A stretch of DNA of 64,000 nt from CAVVDY01 sp963819645 (GTDB lineage Bacteria; Acidobacteriota; Terriglobia; Terriglobales; Acidobacteriaceae): positions 1 to 64,000 of the forward strand of contig CAWFWZ010000007.1 of NCBI GenBank assembly GCA_963819645.1, written 5' to 3'. Within the stretch, counting starts at the first letter, position 1. Every line of letters starts with the position of its first letter. The position numbers and the translations under genes were made by a program. Below the pieces are notes generated by a model. It saw nothing but the letters and a program-made list of their open reading frames with translations. It ran no database searches and had not been told where the DNA came from. Below, in pieces: positions 48,970 through 58,883 of this stretch.

Positions 48970-50638
48970 ATGGCCAAGCCAATACTGTTGAGTGTGGATG
49001 ACGATTCGGATGTTTTACGGGCGATTGAACGCGATCTTCGTTCGCAGTACGGCGCTGAATACCGCGTGATAGGAAGCGATTCGCCCGACGGCGCGCTCAA
49101 TCTCTTGAAACAGTTGAAGGTACGGAATGAGAGCGTTGCGCTGCTGCTTGCTGATCAACGCATGCCCCGTATGGACGGAGTCGAATTCCTGCGGGAGGCG
49201 ATGGATATTTTCCCCAGCGCGAAGCGGGCATTGCTCACGGCATATGCCGATACCAACGCGGCGATTAGCGCCATCAATCACGCGAGCATTAACTATTTCT
49301 TCTTGAAACCATGGGATCCGCCCGCGGAGCATTTGTATCCGCAATTAGATGACTTGCTCGACGACTGGCAAGCGTCCTACCGTCCAACATTTCAGGGAAT
49401 CCGTGTGCTCGGTACCCGATGGTCGCCCCGCTCGTATGAGCTGCGTGACTTCCTGGCCCGCAATCACGTCCCATATCAATGGATCGACGTCGAGCTTTCC
49501 GCGAATGATCCGGAAACGAAACGCTTGCTGGAAGCTTTGGGACCAGAGTCAACCGATCTGCCCCTGGTGCTCTTTCCGGACGGCACGAAGCTGCTTGAAG
49601 GTGCGCCTGCGGACGTTGCTCAGAAGGTCGGTCTGCGCACTCGCGCCCAGACCAGTTTTTATGACTTGGCGATTGTGGGTGGAGGGCCGGCCGGTTTAGC
49701 GGCTGCCGTCTATGGAGCCTCCGAAGGCTTGCATACCGTGATCATCGAGCGTGAAGCTCCCGGCGGCCAGGCGGGCATGAGCTCCCGCATCGAGAACTAT
49801 CTTGGATTTCCGACCGGGCTTAGCGGAGCTGATCTCGCGCGGCGGGCCGTGGTGCAAGCCCAGCGCTTCGGGGTTGAAATTCTGTCTCAGGAAGCGGTCG
49901 GTGCCCGGGCAGAAGGGCCGTACCGAATCGTCAAGCTAGCGGATGGAAACGAGTTTTCGTGCCACGCGCTCATGATTGCGACTGGAGTCCAGTGGCGACG
50001 ACTGGATGCTCCGGGCATAGATAGGCTACAGGGAGCGGGGATCTACTATGGCGGCGGTGCCACCGAGGCCCTGTCCTGTAAGGGTGAGATCGTTTACGTC
50101 GTGGGCGGCGCCAATTCGGCTGGCCAGGCAGCGATGAACTTCGCTCGATTCGCCGAACGCGTCATTATTCTGGTGCGCGGAGAATCGCTTTCCAGCACCA
50201 TGTCGAAATACCTGATCGACCAGATTCAAGAAACGCCCAACATTCAGCTATGGACACCATGCCAGCGTGGCCGAGGCACATGGCGATACCCATCTGGAAG
50301 AGATTTCAGTGCTCTGCTCCGATACCGGCAAGATAGAGCGCGTGCCGGCAAATGCCATGTTTATTTTCATTGGAGCGTTGCCGCAGACGGATTGGCTGGG
50401 CGGCGTGGTTGAGCGGGACGAGCGTGGTTTCCTGTTGACTGGTCCCGACCTTCTGCGCGACGGACAGCACCCGAAGGGATGGACACTTGATCGTGATCCG
50501 TTCTTGCTGGAGACCAATGTCCCCGGCATCTTCGCCGTGGGCGATGTGCGTCACGGCTCCATAAAACGGGTGGCTTCCGGAGTCGGTGAAGGATCGGTGG
50601 CCGTGCAGTTCATTCATCAGTATCTGAGCAAGGTGTAA
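48970..50638 (+). CDS. Receiver / glutaredoxin-like / thioredoxin-reductase-like fusion, CxxC motifs absent (one frameshift)
   Basis: About 555 residues. An N-terminal receiver (1-130) keeps the phospho-Asp (LLLADQRMPRMDG), the acidic pair (LSVDDDSD) and FFLKPW. Then a glutaredoxin-like module (about 140-220) in which the CPYC site reads SPRS (VLGTRWSPRSYELRDFL). Then an FAD/NAD(P)H domain of the thioredoxin-reductase fold: VGGGPAGLAAAVYGA, ENYLGFPTGLSGADL, NADPH motif VVGGANSAGQAAM. The reductase CATC site is replaced by GGGATEALSC, with one Cys. A frame shift near 50270 precedes the last part (VPGIFAVGDVRHGSIKRVAS). It cannot be a standard thioredoxin reductase; a flavin-based redox sensor is inferred. 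The next gene is a kinase immediately after. Confidence 0.85.
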
Positions 50639-52024
50639 ATGGTCGACAAATCTGAACTACTTCGCCTTCCCGTGTTTGCTGATTTGCCAGACGATCAGAT
50701 CGACTGGTTCATCCGCCAATCGCAGGAGATGACTCTCAAAGCGGGTGAAGTCTACTCACGCCAGGGTGACCCAGCCGATGCGATGTTTGTAATTCTGGAG
50801 GGCCAAGTTCAATGGCGGGGCGAGCGCGGAGGCGAGACCTTTGCCTTTGATGTTGAGGCTGGTGACGTTACCGGAGTACTCCCGTTTTCGAGGATGAAGC
50901 AGTTCGGGGTGAACGGACGAGCCGTGACGGACACCCGAGCCTTACGGTTTCCTGCGTCGAAGTTTCCAGAGCTTGTGCAGAAAATGCCGGAACTCACGCA
51001 GCGTCTCGTAGGCCTGATGTCCGATCGGATCCGCGAAACCACGCGCCTGGAACAGCAGCGGGATCGTTTAGCTTCTTTGGGAAAGCTCTCCGCAGGACTC
51101 GCGCATGAACTTAACAATCCAGCATCGGCTGCGAAACGTGCAGCCAGCCAATTGCGCGACATGCTTAAGAAAATCAAGAATGCGAGCCTCGAACTGGGAA
51201 GACGCGATCTCACTCCGGCGCAGAAGTCAGAGATCGAACGACTGGAAGCTCTGTTTACACAGCAGGATGTCGTTCCACCGGATGCCCTGACCGTCAGCGA
51301 CCTGGAGGACCAGATTGATTCTCTGCTGCGCAGTCATGGCCAGAACGACCTTTGGCTTCTGGCCGCTGGCCTGGCGCGACGAAACATCAAGCCGGAGGTG
51401 GTCGAATCTCTATTCGCGATCCTTGACGGGGATACTGCACGGGCCGCTCTGATGAGGATCGCCGCTTCGGAAGAGATTGCAAGTCTCTTACACGAAATCG
51501 AGAGCAGCACTGCGCGAATATCGGATCTGGTAGGTGCCATCAAGGAATACACGCACATGGACCAGGCGCCAGTGCAAAATGTGGACGTTGTAAAGAGTCT
51601 GGAAACCACGCTTACAATCATGAACCATAAGCTGAAACATGGCGTGGTTGTGCAGCGCGATTACCCGCCCGATCCCCTCCTGGTAAATTCGTTTGGCAGC
51701 GAGCTCAACCAGGTTTGGACCAACCTCATCGATAATGCTATTGACGCTATGCACGGAAAGGGCGAGCTTCGCGTCCGAACCTATCGCGACGACGGTTGCG
51801 CTGTGGTCGAAATTAGCGATAACGGTTCTGGAATTCCCGACGAGGTGCAGCCCCACATCTTTGAGCCTTTCTTCACGACGAAAGGAGTGGGGGAAGGTAC
51901 TGGCCTCGGCCTGGACACTGTCCAGCGAATCGTGAAGAAGCACCGGGGAAATATTGAGGTTAATTCCAGCCCTGGTGACACGCGCTTTCAAGTGTGGCTC
52001 CCTTTGGCTGGGGCTTCGCCTTAA
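50639..52024 (+). CDS. Cyclic-nucleotide-binding-domain histidine kinase
   Basis: 461 residues, soluble. An N-terminal cNMP-binding-type domain (about 10-120: VFADLPDDQIDWFIRQ, GDPADAMFVILEGQVQWRGERGG) is followed by a coiled coil and a HisKA-type region with the phospho-His in LSAGLAHELNNPASAA. Catalytic HATPase: NQVWTNLIDNAIDAM (N box), ISDNGSGIPDE (G1), EPFFTTK and GEGTGLGL (G2). The ATG follows the previous stop directly (TAAATG), so the kinase and the receiver-TrxR protein are translated together and are the most probable cognate pair. Whether the sensor binds cNMP is open. Confidence 0.9.
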   Translation: MVDKSELLRLPVFADLPDDQIDWFIRQSQEMTLKAGEVYSRQGDPADAMFVILEGQVQWRGERGGETFAFDVEAGDVTGVLPFSRMKQFGVNGRAVTDTRALRFPASKFPELVQKMPELTQRLVGLMSDRIRETTRLEQQRDRLASLGKLSAGLAHELNNPASAAKRAASQLRDMLKKIKNASLELGRRDLTPAQKSEIERLEALFTQQDVVPPDALTVSDLEDQIDSLLRSHGQNDLWLLAAGLARRNIKPEVVESLFAILDGDTARAALMRIAASEEIASLLHEIESSTARISDLVGAIKEYTHMDQAPVQNVDVVKSLETTLTIMNHKLKHGVVVQRDYPPDPLLVNSFGSELNQVWTNLIDNAIDAMHGKGELRVRTYRDDGCAVVEISDNGSGIPDEVQPHIFEPFFTTKGVGEGTGLGLDTVQRIVKKHRGNIEVNSSPGDTRFQVWLPLAGASP

Positions 52025-52139
52025 AGCCGAGCACGAATAACGCAGAGCATAATCCTTGAAGATCAGGCGCCACAAGTTCAAGTCGCCTCGCCTGGCAATC
52101 GGCTTGTGATCGCCATCGCATTCGCCTGGCCATGCCATG

Positions 52140-52172
52140 AAAAAACCCTCTCCCGATGAACTGGGAGAGGGC
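52140..52172 (-). terminator. Rho-independent terminator of the beta-propeller phosphoesterase gene
   Basis: Stem CCCTCTCCC / GGGAGAGGG (52147-52155 and 52164-52172) with an 8-base loop. On the minus strand it is followed by a run of seven T. It lies 23 bases after the minus-strand stop at 52195. Confidence 0.85.
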
Positions 52173-52194
52173 CATTGCAGTCGCACTGTGTTTC

Positions 52195-55104
52195 TCAGTC
52201 CTTATCAGCGACGCGAACCGAGTCTTTGAAGTCGCTCGGAGGCCGAACTGTCTTCTCACCGGGGAAGGGCCGGGTAAACCCGGTGGCCTCATACCAGTTG
52301 TAATGGGCAACGACGTTCGGATCTTCAACGTCGGGCTTGTGCTCATTGCCGGCGAAGATCTCCGCCTTCTTCTTGAGCCACGCAGCCCTCATCGCTGCGA
52401 CCTTGGGGCTTTCCTTGGTTTTCTCAGCTCTCTGAGGCGCCGCCGAAGCGTTACAAGACGTACCCGAAGTCAGCGGGTATTCGGCGGGCACGTGGTTCCA
52501 CGGCAGGAAGTTCTCCGCGGGCGGATTGTCGGTGAACACCGGCCTCATCGGCGAGGCCCACAGATCGAACTGGTTCATGGGCGTCAAACCGAGAATCTGC
52601 TCGATCGTACGCGTCATGTTGACCTGGGTGTAGAAGGTGTGGTCGGTGGGGCCGTTCTGCAGAACGTAGGGGCTGATGATATAGCCCGGGCTGCGGTGAC
52701 CATCAACGTGGTCGACGCCATTCTGTGCATCGTCTTCCTCAACGAAGATCGCCGAAGTAGACCACACCGAGCTGTGGGTGATGATGTCGACAAAGCGGCC
52801 GAGAGCCAGGTCGTTATCGGCCTGCATGGCCATGGCGTTCGGCGGGCCACCGGTGTGATCGGAGCTGATCCACATGAACTCCAACTGCGGCACCGTATTG
52901 TTAGCCACGTCGTTGGCGAAGTCCTGCTTCCAGATGTCGACGCGGAACTGGTCAGGAATGCCCGTATCGAACTGCGGGTAATTCTGAACCGTGTGATTCA
53001 GTACATCGGGGAGCGCAGAATACGAGGAGACAGTGTTGTAGTAATACAGCTGCTGCTCCTGGTCATTTTCGTACGACACGGTGTCGTCGTAGAACTGACA
53101 CCAGGTCGGCTCGGTGTGACTCATGTCCGGCGGGTTGAACAGGTTGTACTCGATGTACTCGCCGTAATTCTTCAGCTTAATGCCGGCCGTGGTCGCCGTG
53201 TTGTACAGATTGCCCTTTACCTGGTAAGCCTGCCCCTCGCCGCCGTTGGAGGGATAGTTGCGGACCCAGTCGGGCGACTGGATGTCGTCGGAGTAGGGTG
53301 CCATGGCCTGCACGATCCAGTTGTGGCCATCCGCCGACTGGCGGCTCGGGTCGTAGAAGTTATCCAGCAGCGGGAAGCGCTGAACTAGGGTGTGTGCGTT
53401 CGGCGTGTAGATGCCGCCGAAGACCGCCAGGGTGGGGTCGCCATTGCCGGCAGCCACGTCACCCAGGATCTGATCGTACGTGCGGTTTTCACGGATGATC
53501 ACGAACACGTGCTTGATCAGTGAGGGATCGCCGATCTTCGCTGGAACTGCGACCGGCGGGGTATTTGGATTGCCGCCTGTGGACGACGCGATATTCAGCG
53601 CCAGGTCCCAGTGGTTGTTCATGAAGACCTGCTGGGTGTCTGCCGCAAGGGTTGCACTGTCCGGGACGGGAACGATGCTGACCGTGCCCATGTCCTGGTG
53701 GGAGTTGAAGCCGCACACGCTGTAATACGTTGCGCAGTTGGTGCCCAGATCGGTGTTGGTGGTGCCGATGCCCTTGTCGTTGGCAACGATCAGCGTTTTA
53801 TCCGCCGCGTCCAGCACAACCGAGCTCGGCGCATAGCCGACCGGAATCATGCCTTTGACAGGCGCATTGTTGCCGGCGCTAAGGTCAACCACGGCGACCG
53901 CGTTGGCGTTGTACAGCGCGACGTAGGCAACGTTATTCACGCTGTCCACTGCGATCGAGTTCGGTGCCGCGCCATAGGCCCGAGGGCTGGAGGCCAACGC
54001 CGTGGGCACGCCGATGGGCAGCCCGACGTTGATCTTCCGCACCTCTGTGTTAGTGGTCGTGTCGATGACCGAGATGTTGTCGGTGTAGGTATCGGTAACC
54101 AGCAAATACTGGCCCCAAAAGGCCATACCGGTGGGGTGGGTGCCGGTCAACGAGATGGTGTTGGTGAGCGTAAACGAGGCCAGATCCACCACCGAGATGG
54201 TGGCGGTGGAGGTAGTGCCGGTCGGATTCGCCGAAACGATCGGCGTGCCGTTGGAGTACTGCTGGAAGTCGTCCATGGTCGCAACCCGGCCACCCTCGTT
54301 GGAGACATAGGCGGTGCGGCCGTCGGTTGAGATGAGAACACTGTTCGGGATGTTACCGACGCGGATCTCTGCAACCTGTGTCGGCGGGACTGAGGTCAGG
54401 TCGATCTTGGTCAGCGAATCGTTGGTGTCAAGCACGGAGTAGGCAGTCTTGCTATCCGCCGTGACTGCGAGGCCCAGCGGATAAGCAGTACCGGAAGATA
54501 CGGTCATGCCGCAGGGGATGGGAGCGCTGCCCGTGGTTCCCGGAGGGCTGTTGTCAAAACAGGTGATGAACGAGAGGTTGACCGGAAGTTTGATCTGAGT
54601 GTTGTAGGTCAGCGTGCCATCCGCCCCGACGCTGGCGACGGTAACGTAGCTGTTGTCCTGGCTGAACAGCAGGTATTTGCCGTCCTGGGTATAGACCAGG
54701 CCGGCAGTGCTGCCCTTGTTACTGCCGTTCGGGGTGAACGCCTGCAAAACGGTGCCGGCAGTTACGTCGAGGACTTCGACAGCACCGGTGTTCACATTGC
54801 TGCCCAAGGTAAGGACGGCTGCGGTGCGATGGCCATTGGGGAGTGGATTGGGGTTAAGAGCGATGGCTTTGGCGCGAACTCCGGTGCCGGTGCTTTCCTT
54901 GACCAGGAGGTTGACCTGGGTTCCGGCGGGGGTGACGATCTGCCCATCACCGAGGACCCATGTGTTCTGGTCCAGCGGGCCGGGATGATAGGTCGGATAG
55001 TAATCGGACCTGGCGAACGCCGAGACGCTCAGGCCCGTCAATAGCAGGCCAAAGAGCAGGGTTCTTAGCATTCGAGAACTGTTGCGACACGAATTCCTCT
55101 GCAT
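52195..55104 (-). CDS. Secreted YVTN beta-propeller / phosphoesterase-family protein
   Basis: 969 residues, uninterrupted. Signal peptide (TLLFGLLLTGLSVSAFA). The N-terminal half is a YVTN/NHL-like propeller with repeated units (AVTADSKTAYSVLDTND, LISTDGRTAYVSNEGG, VDSVNNVAYVALYNANA, VVLDAADKTLIVANDKG). The C-terminal half (from about residue 540) is of the acid phosphatase/phospholipase-C-like phosphoesterase family: KHVFVIIRENRTYDQILGDV, ADGHNWIVQAM, FVEEDDAQNGVDHVDGHRS. Such proteins hydrolyse phosphoesters outside the cell; the substrate is unknown. Terminator at 52140-52172. Confidence 0.82.
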   Translation of the reverse strand: MQRNSCRNSSRMLRTLLFGLLLTGLSVSAFARSDYYPTYHPGPLDQNTWVLGDGQIVTPAGTQVNLLVKESTGTGVRAKAIALNPNPLPNGHRTAAVLTLGSNVNTGAVEVLDVTAGTVLQAFTPNGSNKGSTAGLVYTQDGKYLLFSQDNSYVTVASVGADGTLTYNTQIKLPVNLSFITCFDNSPPGTTGSAPIPCGMTVSSGTAYPLGLAVTADSKTAYSVLDTNDSLTKIDLTSVPPTQVAEIRVGNIPNSVLISTDGRTAYVSNEGGRVATMDDFQQYSNGTPIVSANPTGTTSTATISVVDLASFTLTNTISLTGTHPTGMAFWGQYLLVTDTYTDNISVIDTTTNTEVRKINVGLPIGVPTALASSPRAYGAAPNSIAVDSVNNVAYVALYNANAVAVVDLSAGNNAPVKGMIPVGYAPSSVVLDAADKTLIVANDKGIGTTNTDLGTNCATYYSVCGFNSHQDMGTVSIVPVPDSATLAADTQQVFMNNHWDLALNIASSTGGNPNTPPVAVPAKIGDPSLIKHVFVIIRENRTYDQILGDVAAGNGDPTLAVFGGIYTPNAHTLVQRFPLLDNFYDPSRQSADGHNWIVQAMAPYSDDIQSPDWVRNYPSNGGEGQAYQVKGNLYNTATTAGIKLKNYGEYIEYNLFNPPDMSHTEPTWCQFYDDTVSYENDQEQQLYYYNTVSSYSALPDVLNHTVQNYPQFDTGIPDQFRVDIWKQDFANDVANNTVPQLEFMWISSDHTGGPPNAMAMQADNDLALGRFVDIITHSSVWSTSAIFVEEDDAQNGVDHVDGHRSPGYIISPYVLQNGPTDHTFYTQVNMTRTIEQILGLTPMNQFDLWASPMRPVFTDNPPAENFLPWNHVPAEYPLTSGTSCNASAAPQRAEKTKESPKVAAMRAAWLKKKAEIFAGNEHKPDVEDPNVVAHYNWYEATGFTRPFPGEKTVRPPSDFKDSVRVADKD

Positions 55105-55221
55105 AAAAGGTGTCTCCTCCGAAAGGAACTGCCAAAGGTTTTCAGTTGATAGGTGACAAAGGTAAGGGCGGACAACGAGGCAAGTTTAGTGAGAAATCCG
55201 AACAGTCAGATGACGCAAAAA

Positions 55222-56685
55222 TTACGTTTTTGTCATCTGGCAGGCGGTAACAGGCATGTGGAGCGTGACCTGCGTGCCCTGCCCCGGTTGGCTCGCAATT
55301 TCAACTTTCCCGCCGTGCAGCAGCATGATGCTCTGTACGATCGCCAAACCCAGGCCGGTGCCGCCCGAAGCCTGAGACCGTGACGTGTCCAGCCGGAAGA
55401 AACGATCGAACACCTTCGGCAGCGCTTCCGGTGGAATGCCAACGCCTGTATCACTAACCTCGATACGAACACTAGAAACGTCCGCATTAGCAGCTAACAC
55501 CACCGACCCGCCCGCAGGTGTGTGAGCGACGGCGTTCGACACCAGGTTGCTCACTGCGCGTTGTACCAGGGTGCGGTCCAGTTCGGCGATTACCGGCGCC
55601 GGACTTGTGGCAGTCGTGAGAGAGATACCAGCCTCGGCGGCTGAAGCTTCGTAATACTCGCGCATGCCGCCGAGCAACTCAACTACATCCACTGGCTCGC
55701 GTCGCAAGTGGCCTAACGGGCTCTCTGCACGGGCGAGGAACAGCAGGTTGCCGATGAGGTCGGAGAGGCGCACCGCTTCTTCCAGACAGGACTCAAGCAC
55801 GTCGCGGTATTCAGCGATGGTTCGCGCCCGGGCCAATCCAACTTCAGCTTCGCCGCGGATGTTGTTGACCGGGGTGCGCAGGTCGTGCGCGATGTCGGCC
55901 GAAAACCGGGAGATCCGTTCGAACGAATCCTCCAGGCGATCGAGCATTTGATTGAAGGTGCTCGCCAGCGATGCCAGTTCGAATGGATAGCCCTCCGGGA
56001 GAATCCGCTCCCGCAGATTGGTCGAACTGATGCGTCGCGCAGTGGCTGCCATGTCTTCCACTGGGCGAATACCGCGTCGCGCGATCTGATATCCAACGAA
56101 CGGGAAGACGGCGAACGTGCCCAGCAGAATGCCGAAGAACCAAAGCCGGTAACGCTGCAGAAATTCCTCCTGCTGCGAGACGTCGATAGCGATCTGAATC
56201 GTGTCGGTCTGCGTAGCGGGGTCGCCGGCCGCAGCAGTCGCCGTGGTCACGCGAAAGGCCTGGCCGCGTCTGCCCTTCATCGGCATCGTCCGGCCCGGGC
56301 GGCTTCCGGTTTGAACCGCGAGCTGCTCGAGGTCTAACTGCTCCGCCATGCCGGATGTAGTCAATAAAGGTTGATTTCGTCCATCCAGCACGCGAATGTA
56401 AAACTGTTCGTATCGCCGCGCGGCTGGTTCCAGTTCGATTTCCTCTTGCAATGCCTCCCAGTCGTTGGGTCGCTCGCGCAGCATGGTGCGCAGCACGTTG
56501 AGCTTGTCGTCGAGAAACAGCCTCGTGCTTCTCTCCATTTCGTTGATGGTGAGCAGATAAAGACTGGCCGTAGCGAGGAACACCAGAAACAGGCCGGCAA
56601 GCGCGTACGCGGCGGTGAGTCGGAAGGCGAGAGTCTTCCGCAGCCGCGAGACCGGGGCGACCCTAGCAGTCAGCTTCCATGACAT
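55222..56685 (-). CDS. Heavy-metal-type sensor histidine kinase (CusS-like)
   Basis: 487 residues. TM helix near 20-45 (LTAAYALAGLFLVFLATAS), a periplasmic sensor of about 135 residues, a second TM helix (FGILLGTFAVFPFVGYQIA), HAMP, HisKA with FSADIAHDLRTPVNNIRGE, then VSNLVSNAVAHTPAGG (N box), SDTGVGIPPEALPKVFDRFF (G1/F) and GGTGLGLAIVQ (G2). Overlaps the regulator gene by 23 bases, which implies coupled translation. The PEALPKVFDRFFR and IAHDLRTP variants are typical of CusS/HprS-like kinases. Signal not deducible. A weak hairpin with A/T runs (55210-55236) overlaps its 3' end. Confidence 0.88.
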   Translation of the reverse strand: MSWKLTARVAPVSRLRKTLAFRLTAAYALAGLFLVFLATASLYLLTINEMERSTRLFLDDKLNVLRTMLRERPNDWEALQEEIELEPAARRYEQFYIRVLDGRNQPLLTTSGMAEQLDLEQLAVQTGSRPGRTMPMKGRRGQAFRVTTATAAAGDPATQTDTIQIAIDVSQQEEFLQRYRLWFFGILLGTFAVFPFVGYQIARRGIRPVEDMAATARRISSTNLRERILPEGYPFELASLASTFNQMLDRLEDSFERISRFSADIAHDLRTPVNNIRGEAEVGLARARTIAEYRDVLESCLEEAVRLSDLIGNLLFLARAESPLGHLRREPVDVVELLGGMREYYEASAAEAGISLTTATSPAPVIAELDRTLVQRAVSNLVSNAVAHTPAGGSVVLAANADVSSVRIEVSDTGVGIPPEALPKVFDRFFRLDTSRSQASGGTGLGLAIVQSIMLLHGGKVEIASQPGQGTQVTLHMPVTACQMTKT

Positions 56686-57337
56686 ACCCTGCGCCCCGAA
56701 CCGTTCGGATCAGCTTTTGTGGAAAAGGGTCATCCACCTTGCTCCGTAGCCTTCTCACGTTGACGTCGACTACGTTGGTATCGCTGTCGAAATTCATGTC
56801 CCACACCGCTTCGGCGATCAGCGTTCGCGACAGTACCTCGCCGGGGCGTTGCGCCAAGAGCGACAGCAGAAGGAACTCCTTGAAGGTCAGCTCCAGCCGG
56901 TGTCCGGAGCGTGTGACCCGCTGACGCAATAGATCAATTTCCAGGTCGGCCATGCGGATAACCTCTTGCGGCCGTTGCGGCGCCCGGCGCAGCAGCGATC
57001 GCACCCGAGCCAACACTTCAGAGAAAGCGAATGGTTTTACCAGGTAGTCGTCGGCGCCCAGCTCCAATCCTCGCACTCGCTCGTGGACGGCGTCGCGCGC
57101 CGTAAGAAAAAGCACCGGCGTCCGACCGCCTGCTTGACGCAGACGCGTGAGCACCTGCCAGCCATCCAGGCTGGGAATCATCACGTCGAGAATCATCAGA
57201 TCGAAAGCCGTCTCTAGCGCCAGGTGCAGCCCGTCCAAGCCATCTCCCGACACTTCGACGCCAAAGCCCGATTCGCTTAGCCCTTTCTTCAGGAACTTGG
57301 CGGTCTTGGGCTCGTCTTCGATGACTAGAATTTTCAT
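56663..57337 (-). CDS. OmpR/CusR-family response regulator
   Basis: 224 residues from ATG 57337 (MKILVIEDEPKT); a longer form from 57349 is possible. Receiver with the DD/E pair, phospho-Asp in LMILDVMIPSLDG, TARD and LVKPFAFSEVLARVR. The winged-helix C terminus: LTFKEFLLLSLLAQRPGEVLS, DVNVRRLRSKVDD, TVRGAGYVM. Partner of the kinase that overlaps its 3' end. No metal-efflux genes are next to it in this window, so the regulon lies elsewhere. Confidence 0.9.
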   Translation of the reverse strand: MKILVIEDEPKTAKFLKKGLSESGFGVEVSGDGLDGLHLALETAFDLMILDVMIPSLDGWQVLTRLRQAGGRTPVLFLTARDAVHERVRGLELGADDYLVKPFAFSEVLARVRSLLRRAPQRPQEVIRMADLEIDLLRQRVTRSGHRLELTFKEFLLLSLLAQRPGEVLSRTLIAEAVWDMNFDSDTNVVDVNVRRLRSKVDDPFPQKLIRTVRGAGYVMEADC

Positions 57338-57745
57338 ACGCCAACCCACTTCAACTTTCTGCGACGAATGTCCAGGACTTCAGTCGCAACCGACTCACGG
57401 CCAGACCAGATCGCACCGGATTACACCGTTGTCATTTACATGAAAGCCCAGGAACATGGCAGGAAGATGAAGGCGCGGCGACGGTCCGGTTAAACAAATT
57501 CGAAGAGGCCGATTCTTGATCGAGAGAAATTCACGGCCAAACAATATGAGCGTTACAAGCAGCAGAACACCGGTTCGCGACCGTCGTCAGACCGGGTACA
57601 ATGGGGGGTGAAGATGACACCGAAGTGCATGCGTGGCGAGCAGCGCAAATCCGGCCGGGATATGCCGAGGTTGCATTTCAGTCCCTTCAAGAACCCTTCA
57701 AGTTGGTTGCACCAGAAATGGTGCATGTAAATTACTGAAATAAAC
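57338..57745. other. Intergenic region before tRNA-Leu
   Basis: About 400 bases. A minus-strand frame at 57553-58014 passes through the tRNA and is not real. TGCACC-N6-GGTGCA at 57708-57725 is a small hairpin just before the tRNA. No other signal. Confidence 0.35.
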
Positions 57746-57830
57746 GCGAGAGTGGCGGAATTGGCAGACGCACCAGACTTAGGATCTGGCGGGTAAAACC
57801 GTGGGGGTTCGAGTCCCCCCTTTCGCACCA
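57746..57830 (+). tRNA. tRNA-Leu(UAG)
   Basis: Complete 85-nt cloverleaf: acceptor GCGAGAG pairs with CTTTCGC (one G-U), anticodon arm CCAGA-CTTAGGA-TCTGG with anticodon TAG, a long variable arm as in tRNA-Leu, T-arm GGGGG-TTCGAGT-CCCCC, discriminator A and encoded CCA. Confidence 0.95.
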
Positions 57831-57847
57831 GTCTTCTGGCTTGCACT

Positions 57848-58093
57848 GTGAAACACGAGTCCCTTAACACGACGAAGGCAGAGACTCCTCCAGCGAGCGA
57901 CATAACCTTGTTCGCGTCGGTGATGGCGGTTGCGTGGGCCTTGGTCATCACCGTCCTCTGGGCAGTCCTCGCCTTAGGCTTCGGACGCAGCAAGAGCAAT
58001 GTGCGACTACTCACGATGCTGCTTTTCGGCGCGGTGGTGGTTGCCTTTCTCTGTGGTCACGCTTACCGCCAAGGGTGGAAGAGCAGACGATGA
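57848..58093 (+). CDS. Small membrane protein, two TM helices
   Basis: 81 residues from GTG 57848, 18 bases after the tRNA. Helices at about 23-44 (FASVMAVAWALVITVLWAVLAL) and 53-72 (LLTMLLFGAVVVAFLCG). No recognisable family. Possibly co-transcribed with the tRNA. Composition is protein-like but the start is not supported by a strong ribosome-binding site. Confidence 0.4.
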   Translation: MKHESLNTTKAETPPASDITLFASVMAVAWALVITVLWAVLALGFGRSKSNVRLLTMLLFGAVVVAFLCGHAYRQGWKSRR

Positions 58094-58439
58094 TAACGAC
58101 AGATCGTTCAGGCACAGACACCCTGCACTAAAACCCTTCACGGCCAACTGTGGCCAAGGTTGATAGGCTACCAACCGGGACGCAGCTGAAGCTCATTCAA
58201 TGCGCCGCTTTACACGGCAACTTTCCTCGACCCCTGAAACATGTTATTTGTTCGCGCCGTTGTCGCCGGTGCTCTTCTCGGAGTAACATCTCCCGCTATC
58301 AAATCTGTGCCCGCGCAACTGCAGGGCAATAGTTGAGTCGCGATGCTGTCCGCGATGGCGCTTGTGATGCGGCGCCTTCGCGGTCGCAATACGCACGATA
58401 CCGAATCAACCGCTTGACGAGAATTTTATGGAGGATGCG
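58094..58439. other. Intergenic stretch
   Basis: About 345 bases with only short implausible frames. It must hold the promoter of the DUF3617 gene. No clear hexamers or repeats seen. Confidence 0.35.
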
Positions 58440-58874
58440 ATGCGCAAGATGGTACTGCTGGCAGCGGTCTCAGTAGCGACAGGTATGGCAGCGGCTGACC
58501 TTCAACCGCTTAACGTGAAGCCTGGTCTTTGGCAGGTAACAACGACCACCACCATCCAAGGTATGGGAACGCCAATGACCCAGACCTACAAATCGTGTGT
58601 CACAGACATGAAGAAGTATCCGTTCCCCGACCGTGACGACGAGTGTAAATATAGTGTTCAGAGCTCCACCAGCAGCCACATGGAGGTGAGCGGAAACTGC
58701 CTGTACCAGAATGGCGAGAAGGCCGACTTTAAGATTCGGCTTGACGTCATCGACTCAGAAAATGCTCAAGGTAGCGGACAAGCTACTATTGTCGGTCCTT
58801 CGGGCGCCATGCACGGAGACTATTCCGGCAAAGGCAGGTGGATCGCCGCAAGTTGTCCCGCGGGAACGAAGTAG
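58440..58874 (+). CDS. Exported DUF3617-family protein
   Basis: 144 residues from ATG 58440, with GGAGG about six bases upstream. Signal peptide MRKMVLLAAVSVATGMAAA. The mature protein opens with the family hallmark VKPGLWQVTTTTT and has four conserved-looking Cys residues (SCVTDM, DECKYS, GNCLYQ, ASCPAG), probably two disulfides. Function unknown; the family is widespread in Proteobacteria and Acidobacteriota and has no characterised activity. Confidence 0.8.
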   Translation: MRKMVLLAAVSVATGMAAADLQPLNVKPGLWQVTTTTTIQGMGTPMTQTYKSCVTDMKKYPFPDRDDECKYSVQSSTSSHMEVSGNCLYQNGEKADFKIRLDVIDSENAQGSGQATIVGPSGAMHGDYSGKGRWIAASCPAGTK

Positions 58875-58883
58875 CGCCCAAAC

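Noticed and set aside
52156..53388. 410-codon plus-strand open frame
   Set aside because: Antisense to the intact phosphoesterase gene; Arg/Val/His-rich shadow with no motif.
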